DNA of 64,000 nucleotides from positions 150,503 through 214,502 of the forward strand of contig NZ_BCWU01000009.1 of assembly GCF_001592365.1 (NCBI RefSeq), given 5' to 3'. Source of the DNA: Gordonia hydrophobica NBRC 16057. GTDB lineage: Bacteria > Actinomycetota > Actinomycetes > Mycobacteriales > Mycobacteriaceae. Positions 1 through 6,657 of the stretch are shown here, in pieces (position 1 is the stretch's first letter; the number at the start of each line of letters is the position of its first letter). Made by a program: the position numbers and the translations under genes. The notes under the pieces were generated by a model. That model had not been told where the DNA came from. It made no database searches and saw nothing but the letters and a program-made list of their open reading frames with translations.

Positions 1-2
1 TC

Positions 3-482
3 GACGACGCTCCGTCCGACGACGCGAACAAGGCGCTGCACAAGGCGATCGCCGGTGTGCGCGACGACTTCGCGAATCTGCGGACCAACACCGCGGGCGC
101 CAAGTTGATCGAGCTGACGAACTTCCTGACGAAGAACTACCCGAAGGGTGCGCCGCGCGAGACCGTCGAAGGCCTTGTCTTGATGCTCGCTCCCCTGGCC
201 CCGCACCTCGCGGAGGAACTGTGGAGCCGCCTCGGGCACGACGGCTCGCTGGCCCACGGTCCGTTCCCCGAGGTCGACGAGAAGTGGCTGGTCGAGGACA
301 CGATCGAACTGCCGGTCGCGATCAAGGGCAAACCGCGCAGCCGCATCCACGTGCCCGCGGATGCCGACGAGGCCGCGGTCGTCGCCGCGGCACTGGCCGA
401 CGAGAAGATCGCCGCCTTCCTCGACGGCGAGCCCCGCAAGATCATCTTCGTCCCCGGCAAGATGGTGAACATCGTCCCGTAG
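3..482 (+). CDS. leuS: Leucyl-tRNA synthetase, C-terminal part (cut by window edge)
   Basis: Charges tRNA-Leu with leucine in the cytoplasm; a class I synthetase. Only the last ~159 residues are present because the reading frame is already open at base 3. The visible part is the anticodon-binding helical domain, recognisable by [13 protein letters not shown], and the terminal domain ending in KMVNIVP, the usual LeuS end. The next gene on the right is convergent, so leuS ends its transcription unit here. In M. tuberculosis leuS (Rv0041) is the left neighbour of the ino1-ponA-rpsF-dnaB block, which here lies ~47 kb further right. The assignment is firm; the start and catalytic HIGH/KMSKS motifs are outside the window. 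Confidence 0.95.
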   Translation, partial: DDAPSDDANKALHKAIAGVRDDFANLRTNTAGAKLIELTNFLTKNYPKGAPRETVEGLVLMLAPLAPHLAEELWSRLGHDGSLAHGPFPEVDEKWLVEDTIELPVAIKGKPRSRIHVPADADEAAVVAAALADEKIAAFLDGEPRKIIFVPGKMVNIVP

Positions 483-572
483 CGGCGGTTCCCCGCGGGT
501 ACGACGGAACGACGCTCGTGAGTGCTCCTGCGCGGCCGTAATCTCACAGACTTTCGGCCACATGCGGAATCG

Positions 573-603
573 TTGTTAGATTAGAGGCGTCCTAATCTAA
601 CAA
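573..603. promoter_or_regulatory. 31-bp palindrome with 12-bp AT-rich arms
   Basis: TTGTTAGATTAG, a 7-nt centre AGGCGTC, then CTAATCTAACAA: the two 12-base arms pair perfectly. It sits in the 149-bp gap between the ends of leuS and the convergent small membrane gene, so it could be a bidirectional terminator. The AT-rich arms without a T-run are unusual for that in this genome and look more like a protein-binding site. No regulator gene is adjacent. Confidence 0.6.
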
Positions 604-631
604 TCCGCAGGTCGAGAGGTTGTCGCGCCAG

Positions 632-802
632 TTAGCGCCGCGCCCATCCGGCACCGCAGGCGATGGCGATCGCCAAGCCGACAGCGATCCACACGACGCT
701 GTCGGTCGCGACGAACAGGGCGACGCCGATCGCGACACCGACGCCGATCGCCACTCCCATCCGCTCGTTCTTCTTCCGCGACCCTTCTGTGCTGTCGGTC
801 AT
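632..802 (-). CDS. Small two-helix membrane protein, unknown function
   Basis: A 56-residue protein beginning MTDSTEGSRKKNERMG. A charged N-terminal stretch is followed by two hydrophobic segments (about residues 16-34 and 36-52) separated by very few residues, so it is probably a helical hairpin in the membrane. An in-frame start 21 bases further upstream exists, but the ATG chosen gives the more natural polar N-terminus. It is convergent with leuS and lies downstream of the DUF2804 gene on the same strand, 59 bases away. I do not recognise a family; the codon pattern (GC-rich third positions) supports that it is real. Confidence 0.55.
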   Translation of the reverse strand: MTDSTEGSRKKNERMGVAIGVGVAIGVALFVATDSVVWIAVGLAIAIACGAGWARR

Positions 803-861
803 AGGGACGACCCTAACCGTCAAGCGCCACGTTCGGGCGGCGCGGTCGGGTTCTCGACGCC

Positions 862-1920
862 CTACACCGAGATCCGCTTCTGCTCCCCCACGCCGAACAT
901 GCCGTCGACGGTCAACGACGCCTTCTCTGCCTCGATGGTCCCCTCATACCAGCCATAGGGCGCGTAGTACTCGGCGAGCGCCTTCCGTGGGCCGACGTGC
1001 TGCGTCGACTGGACCGTCGGCGTGAAGGTCACGTCGACGGCGCCGGACCGATCGCGGATGAACCATGTGCCCCAGGGGCCGTCGGGCCGTTCGACGGACA
1101 CGGCGGGCAGTCGGTGCACCTGATCGCCGATCCAGATCGCGTTCTCGTTGAACACACCCGGATTGCGGATCTGATTGGCGGTCAGGTTGAAGCCCTCGAC
1201 GACACCGGCGGCAGTGCGGCGGATGCCGGTGACCCAGCCGTACTTCATCGGTCGCGGATAATCGCCGTGGTGGTCGTCGAGGATGAGGAAACCCCGGCCG
1301 TCGGCCAATCCCAGGTGCTCGTCGTCGATCGTGATCGACCCGGTCGCAGGCATCATGGCCTTGTGCGAGTAGAGCGCGCTGGTGTCGTTGAACGGATGCA
1401 CGATCACCAGATGTCCGGCACGATCGACGGCCCCGGTCACGTGCAGGTCCATCTCCGGTCGCAGCGCCGTGGCGCGGCGAGTGGCGTCGACGGTCAGCGA
1501 CCCGGCGGAGAACTCGTTGCTGATCGCGATCTTCAGGCCGGCGAACTCACCGGACGAGACGGTCCCGTCGAGGCCGCGGGCCACGTCGAGCAGATTCGAC
1601 GGCAGTTTGGTCTCGAACCTGCTGATGGTCGCCGCCTGCTTGTCGACGATCAGAACCTGCAGCAGCCCAAGGGATTTCGCGTTGTAGACGGCGCCGAGGG
1701 CGAAGTGGTCGTCGTCGCCGAGTTGAAACGCCTCCCACTCCTTCAGGCCGACGTCGCGAATCCGCCGCCGTGCGGACGCGAACAGTCCCGTTCCGGCGGC
1801 GTCGAGCGGATTGATCGTCGGGATGGCCCCCGTGTAGGTGCCGAAGTTGTAGTGCCCGGATCCGGACACCAGGGACTGCGGCGGGGCGACGGCGGCGGGA
1901 GGAAAGACCACGGTGTTCAT
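862..1920 (-). CDS. DUF2804 family protein
   Basis: A 352-residue soluble protein of the DUF2804 family, whose biochemical role is unknown. The family resemblance is seen in the central beta-rich region with DDHHGDYPRP and in the C-terminal QHVGPRKALAEYYAPYGWYEG. No signal peptide or membrane segment. The start MNTVVFPPA was preferred over one 66 bases upstream because the longer version would overlap the promoter of the divergent acyl-CoA dehydrogenase and reads as low-complexity. Neighbouring an acyl-CoA dehydrogenase hints at lipid metabolism, but that is context only. Confidence 0.8.
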   Translation of the reverse strand: MNTVVFPPAAVAPPQSLVSGSGHYNFGTYTGAIPTINPLDAAGTGLFASARRRIRDVGLKEWEAFQLGDDDHFALGAVYNAKSLGLLQVLIVDKQAATISRFETKLPSNLLDVARGLDGTVSSGEFAGLKIAISNEFSAGSLTVDATRRATALRPEMDLHVTGAVDRAGHLVIVHPFNDTSALYSHKAMMPATGSITIDDEHLGLADGRGFLILDDHHGDYPRPMKYGWVTGIRRTAAGVVEGFNLTANQIRNPGVFNENAIWIGDQVHRLPAVSVERPDGPWGTWFIRDRSGAVDVTFTPTVQSTQHVGPRKALAEYYAPYGWYEGTIEAEKASLTVDGMFGVGEQKRISV

Positions 1921-1979
1921 CGATCTCGAGCCTAGTGTCCTGCACTCTGGCCGTTGCGAGAAGCCGGTGGTCGTGGGGC

Positions 1980-2008
1980 TTGGCAAGTAACTTACTCAGT
2001 AGTAAGGT
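1980..2008 (+). promoter_or_regulatory. fadE promoter with overlapping inverted-repeat operator
   Basis: A -35 like TTGGCA at 1980-1985, a 17-bp spacer and a -10 TAAGGT at 2003-2008 lie only six bases before the ATG at 2015, so the transcript is probably leaderless. The inverted repeat CTTACT-CAGT-AGTAAG (1991-2006) fills the spacer and overlaps the -10, the right place for a repressor of the TetR class. No matching regulator is next to it. Confidence 0.6.
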
Positions 2009-2014
2009 CGTGGC

Positions 2015-3205
2015 ATGGCTATCAACCTTGAGCTCCCGGAGAAGTTGAACTCCACGGTCGAGCGCGCCCGCATGGCTGCCGAGCACATCTTCCGGCCCAT
2101 CTCGCGTAAGTACGACAAAGCCGAGCACGAGTACCCGACGGAACTCGACGATCTCGGCAAGATCGCCAAGCAGGCCCGCGGTGGCGACAAGGACGCCGAC
2201 AAGGCGGCCGACGCCGCCGCGGGGACGGTCAACGGCGCCAACCTCCGGTCAGTGCTCAACGCCCGCGAACTCGGTTGGGGCGACGTCGGTCTGATGCTGT
2301 CGATCCCCTACCAGGGACTGGGCAACGCGGCGATCGCCGCCGTCGCGAACGACGAGCAACTGGAGCGTTTCGCTGACGTCTGGGCAGCCATGGCGATCAC
2401 GGAGCCCGGCTTCGGCAGCGACTCCGCCGCCGTCTCGACCACCGCGGTGCTCGACGGCGACGACTACGTCATCAACGGCGAGAAGATCTTCGTGACCGCC
2501 GGTTCGCGCGCCGACCACGTCGTCGTGTGGGCCACCCTCGACAAGAGCGTGGGACGCGCCGCCATCAAGAGCTTCGTGGTGCCGCTGAACAGTACGGGAG
2601 TCACTGTCGCCCGCCTCGAGGAGAAACTGGGGCTCAAATCGTCCGATACCGCCGTCATCGTGTTCGACGACGTGCGCGTGCCCGCCGAGAACCTGCTCGG
2701 CTCGCCCGAGATCGAGGTGCGCAAGGGCTTCGGGGGCGTGATGCAGACCTTCGACAACACCCGACCGGTCGTCGCCGCGATGGCTGTCGGTCTCGGTCGT
2801 GCCGCCCTCGAAGAACTCCGCCGGATGCTCGAAGAAGCTGGTCACGAGATCGACTACGACCGCCCCGCCGCCGCGCAGCACGCCACCGTCGCGGAGTTCA
2901 TCAGGCTCGAGTCGGACTGGGAGGCGTCCTGGATGCTGGCGCTGCGCGCAGCGTGGATGGCCGACAACAAGACGCCGAACTCCAGCGAGGCGTCGATGAG
3001 CAAGGCCAAAGCCGGCCGCATGGTCACCGAACTGACCAACAAGGCCGTCGAAGTCGGTGCGACGGCGGCGTTCTCGGAGACCGAACTCCTGGAGAAGTGG
3101 GCACGCGATTCCAAGATCCTCGACATCTTCGAAGGCACCCAGCAGATCCAGCAATTGATCATTGCCCGGAAGGTCCTGGGCAAGAGCAGTGCCGACCTCA
3201 AGTAG
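2015..3205 (+). CDS. fadE23: Acyl-CoA dehydrogenase, FadE23-like
   Basis: FAD-dependent dehydrogenase that introduces the alpha-beta double bond in acyl-CoA, the first step of beta-oxidation. At 396 residues it has normal length for the family. The N-terminus MAINLELP closely recalls mycobacterial FadE23 (Rv3140). The FAD/substrate signature is MAITEPGFGSDSA, and near the C-terminus FEGTQQIQ carries the likely catalytic base Glu373. The usual partner FadE24 is not in the window. It probably starts with a leaderless mRNA (promoter 1980-2008) and is followed by a strong hairpin, so it is monocistronic. The exact substrate cannot be told; the FadE23 name is from recalled sequence similarity. Confidence 0.9.
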   Translation: MAINLELPEKLNSTVERARMAAEHIFRPISRKYDKAEHEYPTELDDLGKIAKQARGGDKDADKAADAAAGTVNGANLRSVLNARELGWGDVGLMLSIPYQGLGNAAIAAVANDEQLERFADVWAAMAITEPGFGSDSAAVSTTAVLDGDDYVINGEKIFVTAGSRADHVVVWATLDKSVGRAAIKSFVVPLNSTGVTVARLEEKLGLKSSDTAVIVFDDVRVPAENLLGSPEIEVRKGFGGVMQTFDNTRPVVAAMAVGLGRAALEELRRMLEEAGHEIDYDRPAAAQHATVAEFIRLESDWEASWMLALRAAWMADNKTPNSSEASMSKAKAGRMVTELTNKAVEVGATAAFSETELLEKWARDSKILDIFEGTQQIQQLIIARKVLGKSSADLK

Positions 3206-3226
3206 GTACTGAGGAAGCACAGCGTT

Positions 3227-3254
3227 GAGGCCGACATCGAGGGGTGTCGGCCTC
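3227..3254. terminator. Bidirectional terminator hairpin
   Basis: GAGGCCGACA and TGTCGGCCTC form a perfect 10-bp stem with an 8-nt loop between the ends of the convergent fadE23-like and YnfA genes. Confidence 0.75.
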
Positions 3255-3263
3255 CTCGCGTGC

Positions 3264-3611
3264 TCACTCGACCAGTGCGACGTCGCGCGGCATGTACATG
3301 ATCACCGCGACGCCGACCAGGCAGATCAGCGCGCCGATAACATCCCAGCGGTCGGGGCGGAAACCGTCGACCGCCATGCCCCAGAGCAGTGATCCGGCGA
3401 CGAAGACACCGCCGTACGCTGCGAGGATGCGACCGAACTCGGCATCGGGCTGCAGGGTTGCGACGAAGCCGTAGAGACCGAGGGCGACGACGCCTGCGCC
3501 GATGAACAGCCATCCGCGATGTTCTCGGATTCCCTGCCAGACCAGCCAGGCGCCACCGATCTCGGCGACGGCGGCCAGGACGAACAGCAGGATGGAGCGC
3601 GTGACGGTCAT
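3264..3611 (-). CDS. YnfA/UPF0060 family small membrane protein
   Basis: A 115-residue inner-membrane protein with four predicted hydrophobic helices. The family pattern is plain: [10 protein letters not shown] in helix 1, [19 protein letters not shown] in the middle and a [19 protein letters not shown] end. Some YnfA proteins behave like small multidrug resistance transporters; the true role here is unproven. It is a single gene, divergent from the ketosteroid isomerase gene, and convergent with fadE. The family assignment is firm, the function is open. Confidence 0.9.
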   Translation of the reverse strand: MTVTRSILLFVLAAVAEIGGAWLVWQGIREHRGWLFIGAGVVALGLYGFVATLQPDAEFGRILAAYGGVFVAGSLLWGMAVDGFRPDRWDVIGALICLVGVAVIMYMPRDVALVE

Positions 3612-3685
3612 GGCGTCGATGATGCCAGGCCGCTCGGTCCGCGCAGCCCCTCGCGTCGCCCCGCTGCCGCTGCTACTCTCCCAAC

Positions 3686-3699
3686 TAGAACGTGTTCCA
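3686..3699. promoter_or_regulatory. KstR-type operator
   Basis: TAGAACGTGTTCCA matches exactly the pattern TnnAACnnGTTnnA known for KstR, the TetR repressor of cholesterol catabolism in Mycobacterium and Rhodococcus. A -10 like TACTCT lies at 3674-3679, so the operator sits at the expected transcription start. It ends 15 bases before the start of a ketosteroid isomerase gene. Confidence 0.65.
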
Positions 3700-3714
3700 A
3701 TTCAGGGAGATGAC

Positions 3715-4110
3715 ATGACTGCTGAGCAGCAGGAGACCGGCTTGTCGGAGAAGATCGCAGCGGCGGTGCAGGCGTACATCGACGGGCTCAACTCGGGGAG
3801 CGCCGAGGACATCGCCGATCTGTACGCCGACGGCGCGACCGTCGAAGATCCGATCGGCGCACCGGTCCGCAGTACTCGCGACGAGCTCGTCGAGTTCTAC
3901 GGCATCATCACCGGACTCGAGACCCGCGACGCGACACTGAAGTGGACCAAAATCGCGGGCGACACGGCGGTCTTCGAGTTCACCCTGGTCAGCGGCACCG
4001 CAGACATGAAGTTCGAGATCACTCCGGTCGACATCATGGTCTTCGACGACGCGGGCAAGATCGTCAGCATGCGCGCGGTCTGGGAACCGACCGACTTGAA
4101 GCAACTCTAG
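3715..4110 (+). CDS. ksi: Ketosteroid delta-5-isomerase (NTF2-like fold)
   Basis: A 131-residue protein that should move a steroid C5-C6 double bond to C4-C5 next to a 3-keto group. The catalytic set of Pseudomonas putida KSI (Tyr16, Asp40, Asp103) lines up with Tyr21 in AYIDGL, Asp45 in VEDPIG and Asp106 in VDIMVFDD, and the C-terminus SMRAVWEPTDL also matches. The ATG at 3715 was chosen for its AGGGAG ribosome site; the longer open frame upstream would run through the operator. The KstR-type box directly in front supports a place in steroid or sterol breakdown. It ends 19 bp from the end of a convergent SDR gene. No other steroid genes are in the window. Confidence 0.87.
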   Translation: MTAEQQETGLSEKIAAAVQAYIDGLNSGSAEDIADLYADGATVEDPIGAPVRSTRDELVEFYGIITGLETRDATLKWTKIAGDTAVFEFTLVSGTADMKFEITPVDIMVFDDAGKIVSMRAVWEPTDLKQL

Positions 4111-4129
4111 GAGGCACGCCCTCGGGTTG

Positions 4130-4816
4130 CTACGTATTCCGCGACGCGCGCGGACGCAGCACGATCTCCGTCGGGTGCGCGTCCGCGGGCGCGGCGATCG
4201 CTGATGCGACGGCGGCGGCGACGGACTCGGGCCTCAGGTACTTCGACGGGTCGTACTCGCCGCCCTCGCAGGCGACGATGTCGCGCTGCATGTCGGTGTC
4301 GATCCGGCCGGGAAAAACGGAGGTGACCCGGAGCGTCGGCTCTTCGTTGCGAATCCCGTCGGCGAGTGCGCGGAGGGCGAACTTGCTTGCGGCGTACGGG
4401 GTCCACCTTGCTCGGACGTTCATTCCGGCGCCCGAGTTCAGGAAGACGACATGGCCGTTGCGCTCCCGCAGAGCGGGCAGGAGGAGCCGGGTCAGTTCGG
4501 CCGCGGCGATCACGTTGACGTCCATGACGTACCGCCACTCTTCGACGGCGGTGTCGGCGACCGCCTCAAGACTCGACGCGACGCCTGCGCTGTGCACGAG
4601 GACGTCGAGCGAATCGATGGTCTCGACGGCGGTCTCGAGCGCTTCGTAGTCGGTGAGGTCGACCGGGAGGGTGACGGCGCCGTCGAACTCCATGGCCAGG
4701 GCGTCGAGTTCTGCCGAACCCCGTCCGCCCAACAGCAGATCGTGGGTCGGTGCGAGAGCGCGAGCGATCTGCGCACCGACGCCACGACTGGCTCCGGTGA
4801 TCAAAGCGGTAGGCAT
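4130..4816 (-). CDS. Short-chain dehydrogenase/reductase
   Basis: A 228-residue classical SDR, NAD(P)-dependent oxidoreductase of unknown substrate. The cofactor motif is TGASRGVG (residues 7-14), followed by HSAG (75-78), the catalytic Ser128 and the YAASK motif with Tyr141 and Lys145. It is the third gene of a probable marR-MFS-SDR unit, starting 50 bases after the transporter stop. It faces the ketosteroid isomerase gene tail to tail. A role in detoxifying or modifying a compound exported by the transporter is possible but only inferred from position. Confidence 0.88.
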   Translation of the reverse strand: MPTALITGASRGVGAQIARALAPTHDLLLGGRGSAELDALAMEFDGAVTLPVDLTDYEALETAVETIDSLDVLVHSAGVASSLEAVADTAVEEWRYVMDVNVIAAAELTRLLLPALRERNGHVVFLNSGAGMNVRARWTPYAASKFALRALADGIRNEEPTLRVTSVFPGRIDTDMQRDIVACEGGEYDPSKYLRPESVAAAVASAIAAPADAHPTEIVLRPRASRNT

Positions 4817-4839
4817 ACCGCCGATCCTAATTCCTTCAG

Positions 4840-4884
4840 GTGCTCCTCGGCCCAGTACTCCTCGGCTCAGTACTCCTCGGCGCC
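4840..4884. repeat. Three tandem 15-bp repeats across the MFS stop codon
   Basis: Units at 4840, 4855 and 4870 share the core CTCCTCGGC; units two and three differ only in the last bases. On the coding (minus) strand they read AEEY-stop, AEEYW, AEEH: the transporter stop codon TGA in the middle unit corresponds to TGG in the next, so a one-base change may have shortened the protein tail. Confidence 0.7.
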
Positions 4885-6105
4885 GACCAGTGCGGCCTCC
4901 GGCGCCACCTCGTGCTCGTCGGCCTTGCCTTCGCCGGCCAGAACCAGGGCGCCGACGGCGATGGCGCAGTACCCGGCGGCGAACCAGAACGGTGCGGCCA
5001 TGCCGAACCATTGGGCGATGTAGGCGACCATGATCGCCGACGCCGCCGCACCCATCCAGCGGAGGAAGCTGTACCCGGCGCTCGAGACCGAGCGCGGCGT
5101 CGCACTGTCCGCGGCCGACATGGCAACGCCGGTGAACAAGGTGTTCAACACGCCGGACGGGATGCCGGACAGGACCACGGCCAGACCGATCAGCCAGACC
5201 TGGCTGTCGAGGACACCGACGGCCGCCAGCACCATGGTGACGAGGTACGCGCCGATGGCTGCCAGTACGCCGCCGCGGGCGCCGATGGCCTCGGCGATGC
5301 GGGGGCCGACGAAGACGCCGGACAGGGCGGTGAGCAGACCCCAGCCGAAGAAGACGATGCCGGCGTAGATGGGGCGCAGGCCCATGGCGATGGGCGACCA
5401 CGCGATGACGGTGAACAGCGCGCCGGTGTAGAAGGCGGAACCGATCGAGTTGATCAGCAGGGTGCGGTTCTTGAGGGCCTTGATCGGGTCGATCAGACTC
5501 ACCGATTGGCGTTCGGAGCGATCGCCGTCGGCGGGCAGCATCAGGGCGCAGAGGATCGCGCCAGCCAGCATCAACAGCGCGGTGCCCGCGAAGGGTGCGC
5601 GCCAGGTCCATTCGCCCAGCACGGCGCCGAGCAGGGGGCCGACGGCCAGGCCGACGCCCAGGGCGGCCTCGTACAGCAGGATCGCGCCCTGCTGGCCGCC
5701 CTTGGCCTGGCCGACGATGAACGCCAAGGCCGTCGCGATGAAGAGGGCATTGCCCAGACCCCAGATCACGCGCAGCGCGATCAATTGGTCGATGTTGCTT
5801 GCGAACGCCGAGACGCCTGCGGCGATCACGATGCACACCAGGCCGGTCGTCAGCGTCCGCTTGGGGCCGAACCGGTAGGCGGCCCACCCGGTGAGGAGCA
5901 TGGCGACCACCTGGACGCCCATGTAGACGCCGAACAGGAGGGTCAGTTTGGTCTCCGGGGCGCCGAGCGCCTCGCGGATGGTGTTGAGGATCGGGTCCAC
6001 CAGGCCGATGCCCATGAAGGCGATGACTGCGGCGAACGCGGTCACCCACACGGTGCGGGGTTGGCCGTTGAAGGCCTCGGTGAGGGAGTGCTTGGGTGCG
6101 CTCAT
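4867..6105 (-). CDS. MFS transporter, probable drug/proton antiporter
   Basis: A 412-residue integral membrane protein with about twelve hydrophobic helices, the layout of a DHA1-type exporter. A weakened motif A is visible as GWAAYRFGPKRTL after helix 2, and GLGNALFIATALAFIVG lies in the helix 4-5 region. It overlaps the upstream MarR gene by four bases (ATGA), so it is translationally coupled to its likely regulator. The C-terminus lies inside a 15-bp triplication. The substrate is unknown; control by the MarR protein is inferred from the arrangement. Confidence 0.88.
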   Translation of the reverse strand: MSAPKHSLTEAFNGQPRTVWVTAFAAVIAFMGIGLVDPILNTIREALGAPETKLTLLFGVYMGVQVVAMLLTGWAAYRFGPKRTLTTGLVCIVIAAGVSAFASNIDQLIALRVIWGLGNALFIATALAFIVGQAKGGQQGAILLYEAALGVGLAVGPLLGAVLGEWTWRAPFAGTALLMLAGAILCALMLPADGDRSERQSVSLIDPIKALKNRTLLINSIGSAFYTGALFTVIAWSPIAMGLRPIYAGIVFFGWGLLTALSGVFVGPRIAEAIGARGGVLAAIGAYLVTMVLAAVGVLDSQVWLIGLAVVLSGIPSGVLNTLFTGVAMSAADSATPRSVSSAGYSFLRWMGAAASAIMVAYIAQWFGMAAPFWFAAGYCAIAVGALVLAGEGKADEHEVAPEAALVGAEEY

Positions 6106-6542
6106 AGACGTTCCATTCTGCTCTGTAGTTCGCGCAGGGCCGGGAGAGCTGCTGCCAGTGCGGCGCGATGTTCGTCGGACAGGGTTTCCAATGTCCGAAT
6201 GACGGTGTCGTCACGGCTCGTCCGAATGCTGTGGATGATGGCGGCGGCTTTGTCTGTGGTGGCGACGACGACGGCGCGGCGATCTGTCGGATCGGGTCCG
6301 CGGGTCACGAGCCCTTCGCGGAGCAGGCCGTCGACCAGGGCGGTCGCGGTCGGCATGCGCACGGACTCGCGCTCGGCGAGTTCGCCCATCCGCATGGGCC
6401 CGTGATCGGTCAGGACCGCGAGCGCCGAGGCCTGCGCCGCACTGAGCTCGTGGATCGGAGCGTTGCGGCGCAGCGTCAGATACAGCCGCGTCACCGTGTG
6501 GCGTAGCCCGGAGGCGAGGGTGTATGTCGGGTCGTCAGGCAC
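6102..6542 (-). CDS. MarR family transcriptional regulator
   Basis: A 146-residue winged-helix repressor with the MarR core: recognition region MRMGELAERESVRMPTATAL and wing VTRGPDPTDRRAVVV. It begins with GTG at 6542, directly behind an inverted repeat (6552-6566) that is a likely own operator. Its stop overlaps the transporter start, so repressor and exporter form one unit, the classic MarR arrangement in which a toxic ligand releases both. In M. tuberculosis a MarR gene (Rv0042c) also lies close to leuS, so it may be the last remnant of the ancestral order. The ligand is unknown. Confidence 0.9.
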   Translation of the reverse strand: MPDDPTYTLASGLRHTVTRLYLTLRRNAPIHELSAAQASALAVLTDHGPMRMGELAERESVRMPTATALVDGLLREGLVTRGPDPTDRRAVVVATTDKAAAIIHSIRTSRDDTVIRTLETLSDEHRAALAAALPALRELQSRMERL

Positions 6543-6551
6543 AGTTCATAA

Positions 6552-6566
6552 CCCTAATACTTAGGG
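6552..6566. promoter_or_regulatory. Probable MarR operator
   Basis: CCCTAA-TAC-TTAGGG is a perfect 6-bp inverted repeat ten bases upstream of the marR start codon, in an AT-rich stretch that must contain the promoter of the marR-MFS-SDR unit. Confidence 0.6.
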
Positions 6567-6657
6567 ATACGAAGTAAAAGGGAACGGTTCGGGCACGATC
6601 GTGCCGAACTGGGTTTTCAGGTCGTAGAAGTGGCGGATGTCACGCGGTGGACCTCTG

